Translations under genes and position numbers: made by a program
Origin: Balneolaceae bacterium
Lineage (GTDB): Bacteria > Bacteroidota > Rhodothermia > Balneolales > Balneolaceae
Direction: 5' to 3'
DNA length: 64,000 bases
Assembly (NCBI GenBank): GCA_034521445.1
Contig: JAXHMM010000007.1
Coordinates: 1 to 64,000, forward strand
Shown: piece by piece, positions 49,059 to 58,872 of the stretch
How the letters are laid out: the number at the start of each line of letters is the position of its first letter
Numbering within the stretch: the stretch's first letter is position 1
The notes under the pieces: generated by a model
Told to the model about the DNA's origin: nothing
Databases searched by the model: none
The model's input: only the letters and a program-made list of their open reading frames with translations

Positions 49059-50885
49059 CTACCCACCGTCTGCAATCTGCGTGCGGGCGGGTTCGGCACC
49101 CTCCGGGGTGTAGTCCGCAGGATCGGGCGTCTTGCCAAATTTCCAGATAATGGCCACGATGAGGGCCACGCCGGTCGGGTAGATGATCCACCAGGGGATG
49201 CCCGCCACCAGCAGGCCGATCATGGCCGCCACGCTGATTCCGCCCACGATCATGGCGTAGGGAAGCTGCGTGTTGACATGCTCCACATGGTCGCACTGTG
49301 TGGCGATGGAGCTCAGTATGGTGGTATCCGATATGGGCGAGCAGTGGTCGCCCCAGACTGAGCCGGTCAGCACCGCGCTGACACTGGCGTAGATAATCTC
49401 CGTCGTCATGTTTACGTCCAGCCCGCTGCTGCTGCCGATCTCCCAGGCCAGCGGCACTACGAGCGGCATGAGGATGCCCATGGTACCCCAGCTTGAGCCG
49501 GTGGCAAAGGCCGTCAGGGCGGAGAGTACCAGCACCAGGGCCGGCATCCAGTAGGGATTGAGGGCGTCGCCGAAGACCGACATCAAATAATCGGCCGTAC
49601 CCAGCTCCACGGTGATGGCGCTCAGCGCCCAGGCCAGCACCAGGATGAGCAGACCGTCGAACATAGTGTGCATGCCCTCCATCATGCCCTCCAGGGTCTC
49701 GTCCACGCTCAGCAGCTTCTGTGACAGGGTCATGCCTACAGCGGTGAAGAGCGCAATCAGGGAGCCCCAGAGCAGGGCTGCGTAGGAGTCGGCCGACTGA
49801 ATAACGTTCTGAATGCGCTCGCCCAGGCCCGCCCGCTCGAGGAAAGCCGCCGCCTCGGCCGTGCCCGCCTCCACGCCGGAAGGCAGCACCGAGCCGGTCA
49901 CGAAAAGACCGGCCACGCATCCGACCACCAGCACCGCGATGGGCACGACGGCGTTGATCCAGTGGGAGACCTTTTGGGTCTCCTCCTCCTGCTCCTCCAG
50001 CTTTTTCTTGTAGATGTTGTAGGTGTCCAGGGAGGGATCATACTTCGCCTTGTAGAGATTGATGCGCGAGGTGAGCATGGTGGCGAAATCCTTGCCCGAC
50101 CAGGCGATGAGAATCACAAAAAGAATGGTGAAAAAGGAGTAGAAATGGTAGGGAAGGGAGTTGATGAAGACCGAGTAGGCCGCCTCGTTGAAGTCGGGCA
50201 TCTTCGCCTGGGCGTCGGAGATAAAGCCCACCATGGCACCGATCCAGGTACTTACCAGGGCGATGGTGGCCACGGGCGCCGCGGTGGCGTCCACCAGGTA
50301 GGCCAGCTTGGCCCGGGAGATGCGCAGGCGGTCGGTCAGGGGACGCATCATGCTGCCCACCACCATGGTGTTGGCGTAGTCATCGAAGAAAACCACGAAT
50401 CCCATAAGCGAGGTGGTGAGCTGCCCCTGCACCTTGGTCTTTACGAAGCGGGTGATGGTGCGGATCACCCCGCGGGTGCCGCCGTTGTCGGTGATCACCC
50501 CCACCATGCCCCCGATGAGCAGAGTGAAGATAACGATGCTCATGTGACTGGCGTCGGCTGTGGCCGGGACGATGTAGTCGCTGAGAGCGGAGAAGAAGGA
50601 GGCGAAGAAATTTTCGAAACCGGGTCCCATAGCCAGGAAGGCCCCGCACCAGATGCCCAGGAACAGGGCGAATAGCACCTGGCGGAATAGAAGGGCGATA
50701 CCGATGGCCACCAGGGGCGGCAGAATACTGGTCCAGCTCACCCCGGCGTTGCCGGCGCCCGTTCCGCTCCCCTCCTGGGCCAGCTCCGCGGAACCGGAGA
50801 GGGCCAGCGAGGGATCCATCCAGAGTGCGACCAGAGCGGCGGCCGCTACAAACAGGAGGATTTTCTTTGTTATGCCGTTCATCAT
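49059..50885 (-). CDS. nhaC: Na+/H+ antiporter, NhaC family
   Basis: Inner-membrane antiporter of about 608 residues with some twelve helices. Characteristic regions are GGMVGVITDNGGTRG, FFDDYANTMVVGSMMRP and TGSSWGTMGILMPLVVPLAW, followed by SVWGDHCSPISDTTI, which contains conserved acidic and histidine residues. A charged cytoplasmic loop rich in E/K (about 290-310) splits the two halves. It exports sodium in exchange for protons, consistent with a saline habitat. The ATG at 50885 (or the adjacent 50882) was chosen over a TTG at 50903. Confidence 0.93.
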   Translation of the reverse strand: MMNGITKKILLFVAAAALVALWMDPSLALSGSAELAQEGSGTGAGNAGVSWTSILPPLVAIGIALLFRQVLFALFLGIWCGAFLAMGPGFENFFASFFSALSDYIVPATADASHMSIVIFTLLIGGMVGVITDNGGTRGVIRTITRFVKTKVQGQLTTSLMGFVVFFDDYANTMVVGSMMRPLTDRLRISRAKLAYLVDATAAPVATIALVSTWIGAMVGFISDAQAKMPDFNEAAYSVFINSLPYHFYSFFTILFVILIAWSGKDFATMLTSRINLYKAKYDPSLDTYNIYKKKLEEQEEETQKVSHWINAVVPIAVLVVGCVAGLFVTGSVLPSGVEAGTAEAAAFLERAGLGERIQNVIQSADSYAALLWGSLIALFTAVGMTLSQKLLSVDETLEGMMEGMHTMFDGLLILVLAWALSAITVELGTADYLMSVFGDALNPYWMPALVLVLSALTAFATGSSWGTMGILMPLVVPLAWEIGSSSGLDVNMTTEIIYASVSAVLTGSVWGDHCSPISDTTILSSIATQCDHVEHVNTQLPYAMIVGGISVAAMIGLLVAGIPWWIIYPTGVALIVAIIWKFGKTPDPADYTPEGAEPARTQIADGG

Positions 50886-51040
50886 ACCGCCTGGAAAATA
50901 CAATCTGCTGGCTTTATTGCCAGTGTCATTTTTATACGCCCCCTTTTAATCTTTTTACAGATACAATTTTGAAATGTGCGCTGAGCCGGTAACTTATGAA
51001 CTCTGATATCATTTTAATAACCACGCAAGAATCAAGATCC

Positions 51041-52660
51041 ATGAATAGCATACCCAAGAAGTGGACGGTGGCTGTGGTGACCCTGCTCTGCCTGGCGACA
51101 GGCGCCTACGCGCAGGACGACTACAGCTCCTATTCGGAGATGACCGACCGCCTTCAGGCGCTCGAGAGTTCTCATTCCGATTACGTGCAACTGGAATCCC
51201 TCACTGAAACGCTCGGCGGCAAAAACGTCTGGCTGCTGACCCTCTCCTCCGGCGATCCCTCCGCCAAGCCCGCCATCGCGGTGGTCGGCGGATCGGAAGG
51301 CTCCCATATCCTGGGCAGCGAGCTGGCGGTGCAGTTCGCCGAAAAACTACTGAACGGCACGCCGGGGGACAGCCTCGAGAGCCTGCTCTCGCGCACCACC
51401 TACTACGTGGTGCCGCGTCTGAACCCGGACGCCACCGAACAATATTTCGCCGACCTGCGCTACGAGCGCAACGCCAACGCCAGGGACACCGACACCGACC
51501 GTGACGGCCCGGTGAACGAGGACGGCTACGAAGACCTTAACGGCGACGGGCTGATCACCATGATGCGGGTCAGCGACCGCACCGGCGACTGGATGCCGCA
51601 CTCCGACGATCCGCGCGTAATGGTGGAGGCCGATGCCAGCGAGGGCGAGCGCGGCGCCTGGAGGATTTACTCCGAGGGACGTGACAACGACCGCGACGAC
51701 GCCTTTAACGAAGACGGGGCCGGCGGGGTGGATCTGAACATGAACTTCACCTTCGACTACCCTGCCTTCGAGCCGGGAGCCGGCGCCTTCATGCTTACCG
51801 AACGGGAGAACCGGGCGCTGCTCGATTTCCTCATGGAGGAGGCCTGGAACACCTATGCGGTGGTCTCCTTCGGACCGGCCAACAACCTCTCCGAGCCGAT
51901 CTCCTTCAATCCCGGCGGCATCTCACAGCGCGTCATCGACGGCTGGTACCGCGAGGACACCGAGCTGAACGCCATCGCCTCCGAGCTGTACAACGAGGTG
52001 ACCCGGCTATCGGGCGGAGAGAACGTATCCGGCGACCCCGGCGACTTCTTCCAGTGGGCCTACTTCCACTACGGCCGCCTCAGCCTGAGCACGCCCGGGT
52101 GGTGGACCTCCGGCGAATCGGGCAACGACCAGGCGGACTACCTGGCATGGGCAGACGGCCAGAACCTGGATGCCTTCGTGCCGTGGACAGAGATCAGCCA
52201 CCCCGACTTCCCCAACCGCACGGTGGAGGTGGGCGGCATCAAGCCATTCATGATGCACAATCCCCCCTACTCGGCAGTGGATACGCTGGCGGACAAACAC
52301 ACCGCCTTCCTGGCGCAGCTCAGCACGCTTCAGCCTTCCGTGGAGATCACCAACGTGGAGGTGGAGGAGGCAGGCGAGAACCTGACGCGCGTGACGGTCG
52401 ATCTCTACAACCCCGGCACGCTGCCCACGGCCACGCGCCTGGGTGAGCGTACACGCTGGGTTCGCGACGTAATCGCCGAGATCAGCCTGGGCGATGGACT
52501 CTCCCTGGTCAGCGGCGAACGCCTGAGCAACTTCGAATCCATCGGCGCTGACGCCAGCGAACGGCTGAGCTGGCTGGTGCGCGGAAGCGGTACCTTCTCG
52601 CTGAAGGCCGGCGCGCCCAACACTGGATTCACCACCATCGAGCAAAGCATTAATCAGTAA
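51041..52660 (+). CDS. M14-like protein with lost catalytic residues (probable pseudoenzyme)
   Basis: Exported protein of 539 residues (signal about 1-24, TLLCLATGAYAQ). It aligns without gaps with the M14 protein encoded next: KPAIAVVGGSEGSHILGSE against KPGMYIDGNIHSNEIQGTE. The zinc HxxE is replaced by ExxH (Glu86, His89). The NR motif reads DLNMN, the third ligand region reads SFGPANN instead of SYHNSGG, and the catalytic glutamate region is changed. It therefore probably lacks carboxypeptidase activity. EF-hand-like stretches (DTDTDRDGPVNEDG, DLNGDG) remain. It is 11 bp upstream of its intact paralogue. The ATG at 51041 gives the signal peptide. Confidence 0.85.
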   Translation: MNSIPKKWTVAVVTLLCLATGAYAQDDYSSYSEMTDRLQALESSHSDYVQLESLTETLGGKNVWLLTLSSGDPSAKPAIAVVGGSEGSHILGSELAVQFAEKLLNGTPGDSLESLLSRTTYYVVPRLNPDATEQYFADLRYERNANARDTDTDRDGPVNEDGYEDLNGDGLITMMRVSDRTGDWMPHSDDPRVMVEADASEGERGAWRIYSEGRDNDRDDAFNEDGAGGVDLNMNFTFDYPAFEPGAGAFMLTERENRALLDFLMEEAWNTYAVVSFGPANNLSEPISFNPGGISQRVIDGWYREDTELNAIASELYNEVTRLSGGENVSGDPGDFFQWAYFHYGRLSLSTPGWWTSGESGNDQADYLAWADGQNLDAFVPWTEISHPDFPNRTVEVGGIKPFMMHNPPYSAVDTLADKHTAFLAQLSTLQPSVEITNVEVEEAGENLTRVTVDLYNPGTLPTATRLGERTRWVRDVIAEISLGDGLSLVSGERLSNFESIGADASERLSWLVRGSGTFSLKAGAPNTGFTTIEQSINQ

Positions 52661-52671
52661 CAGATATCACT

Positions 52672-54423
52672 ATGAAGACGCTTAACACACTTTGTACGCT
52701 GCTACTGACCTGCGCCATGCTGGTCGTCCTGGCCCCCGATCCGGCCGGCGCCCAGACCTCCTCGGAGGGATTCTTCCCGGCCGCGGGCACTCCGGCCAAT
52801 CCGGAGGTGCAGGCCAGCTGGAACCGCTACTACAACTACCAGGGCTACACCGAACTCATCAACCAAATGGCCGAAGCGCATCCTGACCTGGTGCAGGTGC
52901 AGTCCATCGGGCAGTCCTACGAGGGACGTGACATCTGGCTGGTGACGGTCACCAACTTCAACGAGGGCGACCCCGACCGCAAGCCCGGTATGTACATCGA
53001 CGGGAACATCCACTCCAACGAGATCCAGGGTACGGAAATGTCCCTCTACACCATCTGGTACCTGTCGGAGCAGTTCGGCAACATCGAGTACATCACCCAG
53101 CTGATGAACGAGAAGGTGTTCTACATCGTCCCCTCCATCAACCCCGACGCCCGGGAGAACTTCTTTGACGAGCCCAACACAGCCAGCTCCCCACGTTCAG
53201 GCATGAAGCCCCTGGACGACGACGGGGACGGCCGCGTGGATGAGGACAACCTGGACGACCTGAACGGCGACGGCTCCGTCACTCTGATGCGACGCAAGAA
53301 CCCGCGCGGGGAGTACCGGGTCGACCCCGACTATCCCAACCGGATGGTGCAGGTGCCGGATGATCAGTTCGGCAACTACGAGATCCTGGGGCGCGAGGGT
53401 ATTGACAACGACGGCGACGGGGAGGTCAACGAAGACCGCCCCGGCTACTACGACCCCAACCGCGACTGGGCCTGGAACTGGCAGCCCGACTACATACAGG
53501 GCGGAGCGCATAAATATCCCTTCTCCCTGCCCGAAAACCGTGCAGTAGCTGACTTCGTGATGGAGCATCCCAACATTGCGGCCGCCCAGAGCTACCACAA
53601 CAGCGGCGGTATGATCCTGCGTGGACCGGGTGCTGCCGAGGATGTAAGCACCTACAACTACCAGGACATCCAGGTCTACGACGCCATCGCCGAGAAGGGC
53701 GAGTCCTTCATGCCCGGCTACCGCTACCTGGTGGTCTATGACGACCTCTACACGGTATTCGGTGGCGAATTGGACTGGTTCTACGGCAGCCGCGGCATCT
53801 TTACCTACTCCAACGAGCTGTGGACCTCCTACCTGCAGTTCTACTCGCAGGACCCGCCGCAGCCCGACGACTACGTCTTCAACCAGAGCCTGCTCTTCGG
53901 CGACGCCCACGTGGACTGGGAGTCCTACGACCATCCCACCTACGGGGAGATCGAGATCGGCGGCTTCAAGAAAAACTACGGCCGCGCCCACCCCGGCTTC
54001 CTGCTGGAGACGGACGCACACCGCAACATGGCCTTTACCCTATACCACACCTGGAACACGCCCCACCTTGTAATCGACGAGATCTCCACGCGGGATCTTG
54101 GCGGAGGGCAGCGCGAGGTCACCGCGGTGGTCACCAACACGCGCCTGATCCCCACCCACGCCAGCCACGACGTTCAGAACAACATTGAGCGGCCCGACTA
54201 CATCCGCATCGAGGGCGTGGACGTGGAGGCCGGCATGATCGTGGACGACCGCGACATGAACCAGACGGTCGAGCAGAAGGTGAACCCGCAGCAGCTGGAG
54301 GTGGAAAACATTCCCGGCATGGATTCCGTCGTGGTACGCTGGATTGTCAGCGGCAGCGGTGACTTTACCGTCACGGTCGACAGCGAGAAGGGCGGTGTGG
54401 CCAGCCGCTCCAGCGACGGGTAA
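52672..54423 (+). CDS. M14-family zinc carboxypeptidase, exported
   Basis: An active-looking 583-residue metallocarboxypeptidase with signal peptide (1-27). The zinc site is His114 and Glu117 (NIHSNE) plus the histidine of SYHNSGG; DPNRDW gives the substrate-binding NR pair, and the glutamate of TYSNELW is a candidate catalytic base. Two calcium-like acidic repeats, DDDGDGRVDEDNLDDLNGDGS and DNDGDGEVNEDR, are inserted between ligands. A C-terminal beta domain of about 110 residues follows. Likely degrades peptides outside the cytoplasm. It follows its inactive paralogue by 11 bp and ends before an intrinsic terminator. Confidence 0.92.
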   Translation: MKTLNTLCTLLLTCAMLVVLAPDPAGAQTSSEGFFPAAGTPANPEVQASWNRYYNYQGYTELINQMAEAHPDLVQVQSIGQSYEGRDIWLVTVTNFNEGDPDRKPGMYIDGNIHSNEIQGTEMSLYTIWYLSEQFGNIEYITQLMNEKVFYIVPSINPDARENFFDEPNTASSPRSGMKPLDDDGDGRVDEDNLDDLNGDGSVTLMRRKNPRGEYRVDPDYPNRMVQVPDDQFGNYEILGREGIDNDGDGEVNEDRPGYYDPNRDWAWNWQPDYIQGGAHKYPFSLPENRAVADFVMEHPNIAAAQSYHNSGGMILRGPGAAEDVSTYNYQDIQVYDAIAEKGESFMPGYRYLVVYDDLYTVFGGELDWFYGSRGIFTYSNELWTSYLQFYSQDPPQPDDYVFNQSLLFGDAHVDWESYDHPTYGEIEIGGFKKNYGRAHPGFLLETDAHRNMAFTLYHTWNTPHLVIDEISTRDLGGGQREVTAVVTNTRLIPTHASHDVQNNIERPDYIRIEGVDVEAGMIVDDRDMNQTVEQKVNPQQLEVENIPGMDSVVVRWIVSGSGDFTVTVDSEKGGVASRSSDG

Positions 54424-54488
54424 CAGGTTGCGGGGCGTTCTTGCTCTCGCCGGCCCTCACCGTTGGCCTGCACAAATTGATCTGAAAG

Positions 54489-54516
54489 GAGTCGCCTTCG
54501 GGCGGCTCTTTTTTTT
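54489..54516 (+). terminator. Intrinsic terminator after the M14 pair
   Basis: GAGTCGCC-TTCG-GGCGGCTC (one G-T pair) is followed by eight T residues, 65 bases after the stop codon. Confidence 0.9.
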
Positions 54517-54653
54517 GGTAACAGGTCGACGCCCAATGTGAGGCAGCCGGGTATTGTTCACGGCCGCGATAATAATTTCAGGCATCGGACTGTTTGATGT
54601 TTGAAGGCAGACATAGCATTTGGCAACCAGGGACTCACAAGCGAGGGCAATTC

Positions 54654-55097
54654 ATGTCTCCCATACTTTCCACCCACCGTCTGATCGCAATGCTTACACT
54701 CCTGCTGGCAGGACTCCTGTTTCAATCCTGCCTGGAATCACATTCGCCCCCTGTCTGCACATTGCAATTTGAAGTCCACCAGGTAACGGTACTGAATGCT
54801 GAGGGCGAGGCTGCCGATTCCGTCCAGATCCAGATCACCAACCAGGAGAACGGGGAGTCCTTCAGGCCCTGCGAAAGGGAATCCTACGACTGCCCCGTCG
54901 AAGGCTTCGAGGGGAGGTACACCATCATCCATGACGGCTATTTTGAGCATTCCGAAGAGGGAAAGGAGTTCAACCTGCGCGTGACCGGACAGAAGGATGA
55001 GATGAGTTTCCAGGCTGACTACACGTTTCGCAATGACGGCTGTCATATCCGCAAGGTGGCCGGCCCGGACAGCGTTTCGCTGGAGGCCTCCAACTGA
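54654..55097 (+). CDS. Small lipoprotein of unknown function
   Basis: A 147-residue protein with a clear lipoprotein signal (LLLAGLLFQSC, Cys26). The mature part has six cysteines and beta-type text (FEVHQVTVLNAEGEAADSVQIQI), suggesting a small Ig-like or carboxypeptidase-regulatory-type sandwich stabilised by disulfides. I do not recognise a family. The ATG at 54654 starts the signal; an earlier ATG at 54594 would add an unconvincing 20 residues. It has its own unit after the terminator of the M14 pair. Confidence 0.65.
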   Translation: MSPILSTHRLIAMLTLLLAGLLFQSCLESHSPPVCTLQFEVHQVTVLNAEGEAADSVQIQITNQENGESFRPCERESYDCPVEGFEGRYTIIHDGYFEHSEEGKEFNLRVTGQKDEMSFQADYTFRNDGCHIRKVAGPDSVSLEASN

Positions 55098-55216
55098 TGG
55101 TTCAATGCACCCAGGCGAGCACCGGCGCCCTGGCGGATTCCTACCCGCAGCAGGGCCTGGCCGAGCAGATACGCATACTCCGGTAGCCCGGCACAGATGG
55201 CCGCTGGACTATGGCC

Positions 55217-56701
55217 CTAGCCCAACTCGTCGATGGCCGCACGGATACGCCGCACCGTGGTCTCGCGGCCCAACAGCTCGAGGGTGGGAAATAGATCGGG
55301 TCCGTAACCCTGGCCGGTGACCGCGATCCGCAGGGGCATCATGATGGGGCCCCAGCCAATGTCGTGCTCCTCGATGAGTTCTTTGATGTGGTCTTTCAGC
55401 GTGCCGGCCGTGAATTCGTCCGCCGCAAGATCGCCAATTCGCCCAAGGTAGTCCTCCAGCAGGCCGGCGCTGTCCTCCTTCCACTTCTTGAGGGCCTTCT
55501 CATCGTAGCTCTCCGGGTCCTCGAAGAAAAACAGGCCCTCGGTGACGAAATCCTCCACCTTGCTGGCGCGGTCCTTCATCAGCGGGATGACCTCCCTGAG
55601 GTAACCCTCGTCGGGATTGTGGCCGTACTCCCCGGCGATGACCTGCACGCGCGGGTAGAGCTCCTGTACAGACTTCTCGCGCAGATACTGCTCGTTATAC
55701 CAGATCAGTTTCTTGTAGTCGAAGACCGCCCCGCCCTTGCTGACGCGGTCCAGCGAGAAGAGCCCGGTCAGCTCCTCCATGGAGTGGATTTCGCTGTCGT
55801 CGCCCGGGCTCCAGCCCAGGTAGGCCAGGAAGTTGACCAGGGCCTCCGGCTCGAACTTCTGCTCGCGGTAATCCCGGGTGTTGATGGGAATGCCCTCGCT
55901 TTCGGCCTTGCGCTTGGAGAGCTTGCCGCCGGAAGGCGACATGATCAGGGGCAGGTGTGCCATGACGGGCGCCTCCCATCCCAGGTATTCGTAGAGCAAC
56001 ATGTGCTTGGGCGTGCTGCTGAGCCACTCCTCGCCACGGATCACGTGGGTGATCTCCATCAGGTGATCGTCCACCACGTTGGCCAGATGGTAGGTGGGCA
56101 TGCCGTCCGACTTGAGCAGCACCTGGTCGTCCAGGCCCTTGCTTTCGAAGGAGACAAAGCCGCGCACCTCGTCCTCGAAGCGCACCGTCTCCCGGCGCGG
56201 CACCTTGAGCCGGATGACGTAGTCTTCGCCCTCCTCCAGCAGCCGGTCCACTTCCTCCTGCGGCAGGGTGAGGCTGTTTTTCATGGACATGCGCGTGATG
56301 GCGTCGTACTTGGGCGAGGGGTTGCCCGACTTCTCCAGGCGCTCCCGCATCTGGTCCAGTTCCTCCGGGGTGTCAAAGGCGTAGTAGGCGTGGCCCGATT
56401 CCACCAGTTTCTCGGCGTACTGGGCATAGATGTCCTTGCGCTCGCTCTGGCGATAAGGACCGAATTCGCCCGGCTTGCCGGGTCCCTCGTCGAAATCCAT
56501 GCCCGCCCACAGCAGGGAGTCCACGATGTCCTGCTCGGCCTCCTCCACGTAGCGGGACTGGTCGGTGTCCTCGATACGGAGCACAAACACGCCGTCGTGG
56601 TGACGTGCGTAGAGGTAATTGAAAAGGGCGGTCCGGAGTCCCCCGACGTGCAGGAGTCCGGTGGGAGAAGGGGCAAATCGTACGCGAACGGTGCCTTCCA
56701 T
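55217..56701 (-). CDS. gltX: Glutamate--tRNA ligase
   Basis: Class I aminoacyl-tRNA synthetase of 494 residues that charges tRNA-Glu. The HIGH-type motif is PSPTGLLHVGG at about residues 11-21 and the KMSKS-type motif is GGKLSKRK at about 260. The anticodon-binding region fills the C-terminal 170 residues. Length and motifs match discriminating bacterial GltX; whether it also charges tRNA-Gln cannot be seen. About 120 bp downstream of it hold no gene that I can support. Confidence 0.97.
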   Translation of the reverse strand: MEGTVRVRFAPSPTGLLHVGGLRTALFNYLYARHHDGVFVLRIEDTDQSRYVEEAEQDIVDSLLWAGMDFDEGPGKPGEFGPYRQSERKDIYAQYAEKLVESGHAYYAFDTPEELDQMRERLEKSGNPSPKYDAITRMSMKNSLTLPQEEVDRLLEEGEDYVIRLKVPRRETVRFEDEVRGFVSFESKGLDDQVLLKSDGMPTYHLANVVDDHLMEITHVIRGEEWLSSTPKHMLLYEYLGWEAPVMAHLPLIMSPSGGKLSKRKAESEGIPINTRDYREQKFEPEALVNFLAYLGWSPGDDSEIHSMEELTGLFSLDRVSKGGAVFDYKKLIWYNEQYLREKSVQELYPRVQVIAGEYGHNPDEGYLREVIPLMKDRASKVEDFVTEGLFFFEDPESYDEKALKKWKEDSAGLLEDYLGRIGDLAADEFTAGTLKDHIKELIEEHDIGWGPIMMPLRIAVTGQGYGPDLFPTLELLGRETTVRRIRAAIDELG

Positions 56702-56884
56702 GAATGTGGGCTGTAGGTTAGGGATGCGGTTGGTTGGAAGTCAGGAAAAATAAGGTATTGCGGGGAGGAGTGCTAGTCATCGGGAGAGCATACGGGACCC
56801 GCCGGCGCTCCTTCCGGCAAGGTTTAACCCCGGGATGCGAGCCCGATCTGTACTCTATCCGGACAAATCCCTATTCTGGTGTCA

Positions 56885-57559
56885 ATGACCCTTGCACTGC
56901 TATATCCCCAGCTGGCCCCCAACCTCTACGACCTGGCCCTGATGATGCGAGCCGACCGGGTAGTGCTGCTGGATACCGAAACGTGGTCGCGCAAAAGCCG
57001 CATCCACCGCACCCGCATACGCACCCCGCAGGGCACGCAGTGGATCAACATCCCGGTGCGCACCGATGACCGCGACAAGCCGGTGCGCGCCGTGCGCATA
57101 GACCATGCCGAAGAGTGGGCCACCCCCCTGCTGCGCAGCCTGACCTACAACTACCGCAACAGTCCCTACTTCGACTTCTACGAGCCGGAGATCCGCGCCG
57201 ATTTCGAGGCCGCCGCCGACTTCGAATTCCTGATGCCCTTCGTGCTTCACGTGCAGGAGAGGCTGCTGCGTTTTATGGAGCATCCGGTGCACTACGACCT
57301 GGCCTTCGGGCTGGAGGACTACACCTCCGATCCCGACGAGCTGGCCCGGAGGCTGGGCGCCGACCGTCTCTGGCAGGAACACGACAGCCGCCACTACATG
57401 CGACAGGCGGAAAACGCTACAGTGCTTCCGGGCTTCCGCCATCCCCGCTACCGCCAGCACTTCGAAGGCTTCGAGCCCTGGTGCGGCCTCTTCGACCTGC
57501 TCTTTCAATTCGGGCCCGAAAGCTTTAAGATTACGGACCGCATCCGCGAATCCGCATAA
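56885..57559 (+). CDS. WbqC-family protein
   Basis: A 224-residue protein matching the WbqC family, whose members occur in O-antigen and capsule loci and are probably involved in polysaccharide synthesis or transfer. It begins ALLYPQLAPNLYDLALMMRADRVVLLD and has the typical WINIPVRTDDR and SPYFDFYEPEI blocks. The ATG at 56885 is preferred to a GTG six bases before. It lies 14 bp before a class V aminotransferase gene and probably shares a transcript. No other polysaccharide genes surround it, so its substrate is open. Confidence 0.85.
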   Translation: MTLALLYPQLAPNLYDLALMMRADRVVLLDTETWSRKSRIHRTRIRTPQGTQWINIPVRTDDRDKPVRAVRIDHAEEWATPLLRSLTYNYRNSPYFDFYEPEIRADFEAAADFEFLMPFVLHVQERLLRFMEHPVHYDLAFGLEDYTSDPDELARRLGADRLWQEHDSRHYMRQAENATVLPGFRHPRYRQHFEGFEPWCGLFDLLFQFGPESFKITDRIRESA

Positions 57560-57573
57560 AAACGACATCGGAC

Positions 57574-58761
57574 ATGGAGTGTCAAAAGAACCTGTTCCAC
57601 CTGGAGGAGGGCCACCACTACCTGAACTGCGCCTTCCTCTCCCCCCTGCTCAAGAGCGCGGAGGCGGCGGGCGTGGAAGGCATCCGCGCCAAAACCTGCC
57701 CCTGGGAGGTCACGCCCGACCGCTTTTTTGAAGACGGCAACCTCCTTCGGGCGCGCTTCGCCGAGCTGGTGAACGCCCCATCGGCCGACCGGGTGGCCCT
57801 CATGCCGGCGGTCTCCTACGGGGTGGCCACGGCGGTGAAGAATCTTCCGCGGCCCGGCAAGGGCCGTGCCTGGGGCCATGGCGGCAGCGGCAAGCCCCGC
57901 ATCGTGCTCAACGACGAGCAGTTTCCCAGCAACGTCTACGCCTGGCAGCGCTTCGCCCGGGAGCAGGGCTGCGAGATCCACACGGTGGAGGCACCGGAGA
58001 CCGTCGACGGCCGCGGCGCGGCCTGGAACGAGCGCCTGCTGGAGGCCATCACCGACGACACCCTGGCCGTGGCCCTGGCACCCCTGCACTGGACCGACGG
58101 CACGCTCTTCGATCTGGAGGCGGTGGGGCGGCGCTGCCGGGAGACCGGCTCCTACCTGATCGTGGACGGCACCCAGTCCGTGGGCGCCCTCCCCTTCGAC
58201 GTGCAGGCCGTGCAGCCTGACGCCCTCTTCTGCGCCGGCTACAAGTGGCTGCTGGGACCCTACTCCATGGCGCTGGGCTATTTCGGCGAACGGCTGCTCG
58301 ACGGGGTTCCCCTGGAGGAGGGATGGCTCAACCGCAGGGAGAGCGAGGACTTCGCGGGCCTGGTGGACTACCAGCCAGAATACCAGCCGGGCGCCCGGCG
58401 CTACGACGTGGGCCAGAGCAGCAACTTTGTGCTGGTGCCCATGATGCTGCGCGCCGTGGAGCAGCTACTGAAATGGGGGCCCGCCGAAATCCAGCGCTAC
58501 TGCCGCGAGCTGACCGCGCCCCTGGCCGGGGAGCTGCCGGTCCGCGGCTACCGCCTGGAGAACCCCGACTTCCGGGCCCACCACCTCTTCGGCATTCGCC
58601 TGCCCTCCGGACTTACCAACGAGGAGCTGAAAACGCGGCTGGGCGCACGCAACATCCACGTCTCCCTGCGTGGCTCGGCGGTGCGCATCTCACCCAACGT
58701 ATATAACACCGAGGAAGACATCGCCGCTCTGATGGAAGTGCTGAAAGAGGTGCAGGAGTAG
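57574..58761 (+). CDS. Class V PLP-dependent aminotransferase/desulfurase-like protein
   Basis: A 395-residue fold-type I PLP enzyme. The aspartate of IVDGTQSVGALPFDV contacts the pyridine nitrogen and the lysine of FCAGYKWLLGP forms the Schiff base. The C-terminal domain has GIRLPSGLTNEELK. The order matches the class V family that includes SufS-like desulfurases and kynureninase-like enzymes; the sulfur-handling cysteine of SufS is not evident, so an aminotransferase or isomerase-like role is possible. It follows the WbqC gene by 14 bp. Confidence 0.85.
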   Translation: MECQKNLFHLEEGHHYLNCAFLSPLLKSAEAAGVEGIRAKTCPWEVTPDRFFEDGNLLRARFAELVNAPSADRVALMPAVSYGVATAVKNLPRPGKGRAWGHGGSGKPRIVLNDEQFPSNVYAWQRFAREQGCEIHTVEAPETVDGRGAAWNERLLEAITDDTLAVALAPLHWTDGTLFDLEAVGRRCRETGSYLIVDGTQSVGALPFDVQAVQPDALFCAGYKWLLGPYSMALGYFGERLLDGVPLEEGWLNRRESEDFAGLVDYQPEYQPGARRYDVGQSSNFVLVPMMLRAVEQLLKWGPAEIQRYCRELTAPLAGELPVRGYRLENPDFRAHHLFGIRLPSGLTNEELKTRLGARNIHVSLRGSAVRISPNVYNTEEDIAALMEVLKEVQE

Positions 58762-58813
58762 AAGCTCCACCTGGGGCAGTACCCGCGCCCCGTACAACCG
58801 AGCGCCCCTCCTT

Positions 58814-58844
58814 CTTGCAAATCCCGAATTTTCGTGTATCATTG
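58814..58844 (+). promoter_or_regulatory. Bacteroidota-type promoter for the symporter operon
   Basis: CTTG at 58814-58817 and TATCATTG at 58837-58844 resemble TTTG-N19-TAnnTTTG with one mismatch in each box and the exact 19-base spacing. The start would be near 58850, 23 bp before the ATG at 58873. Confidence 0.5.
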
Positions 58845-58872
58845 GCTTAGAACCCAAATCCGGCAGCCTCCC

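Noticed and set aside
55097-55186. A 29-codon frame (MVQCTQAST...) starting on the stop of the small lipoprotein
   Set aside because: TGATG overlap is attractive, but the peptide is very short, has no recognisable features and could be chance or the remnant of a lost gene.
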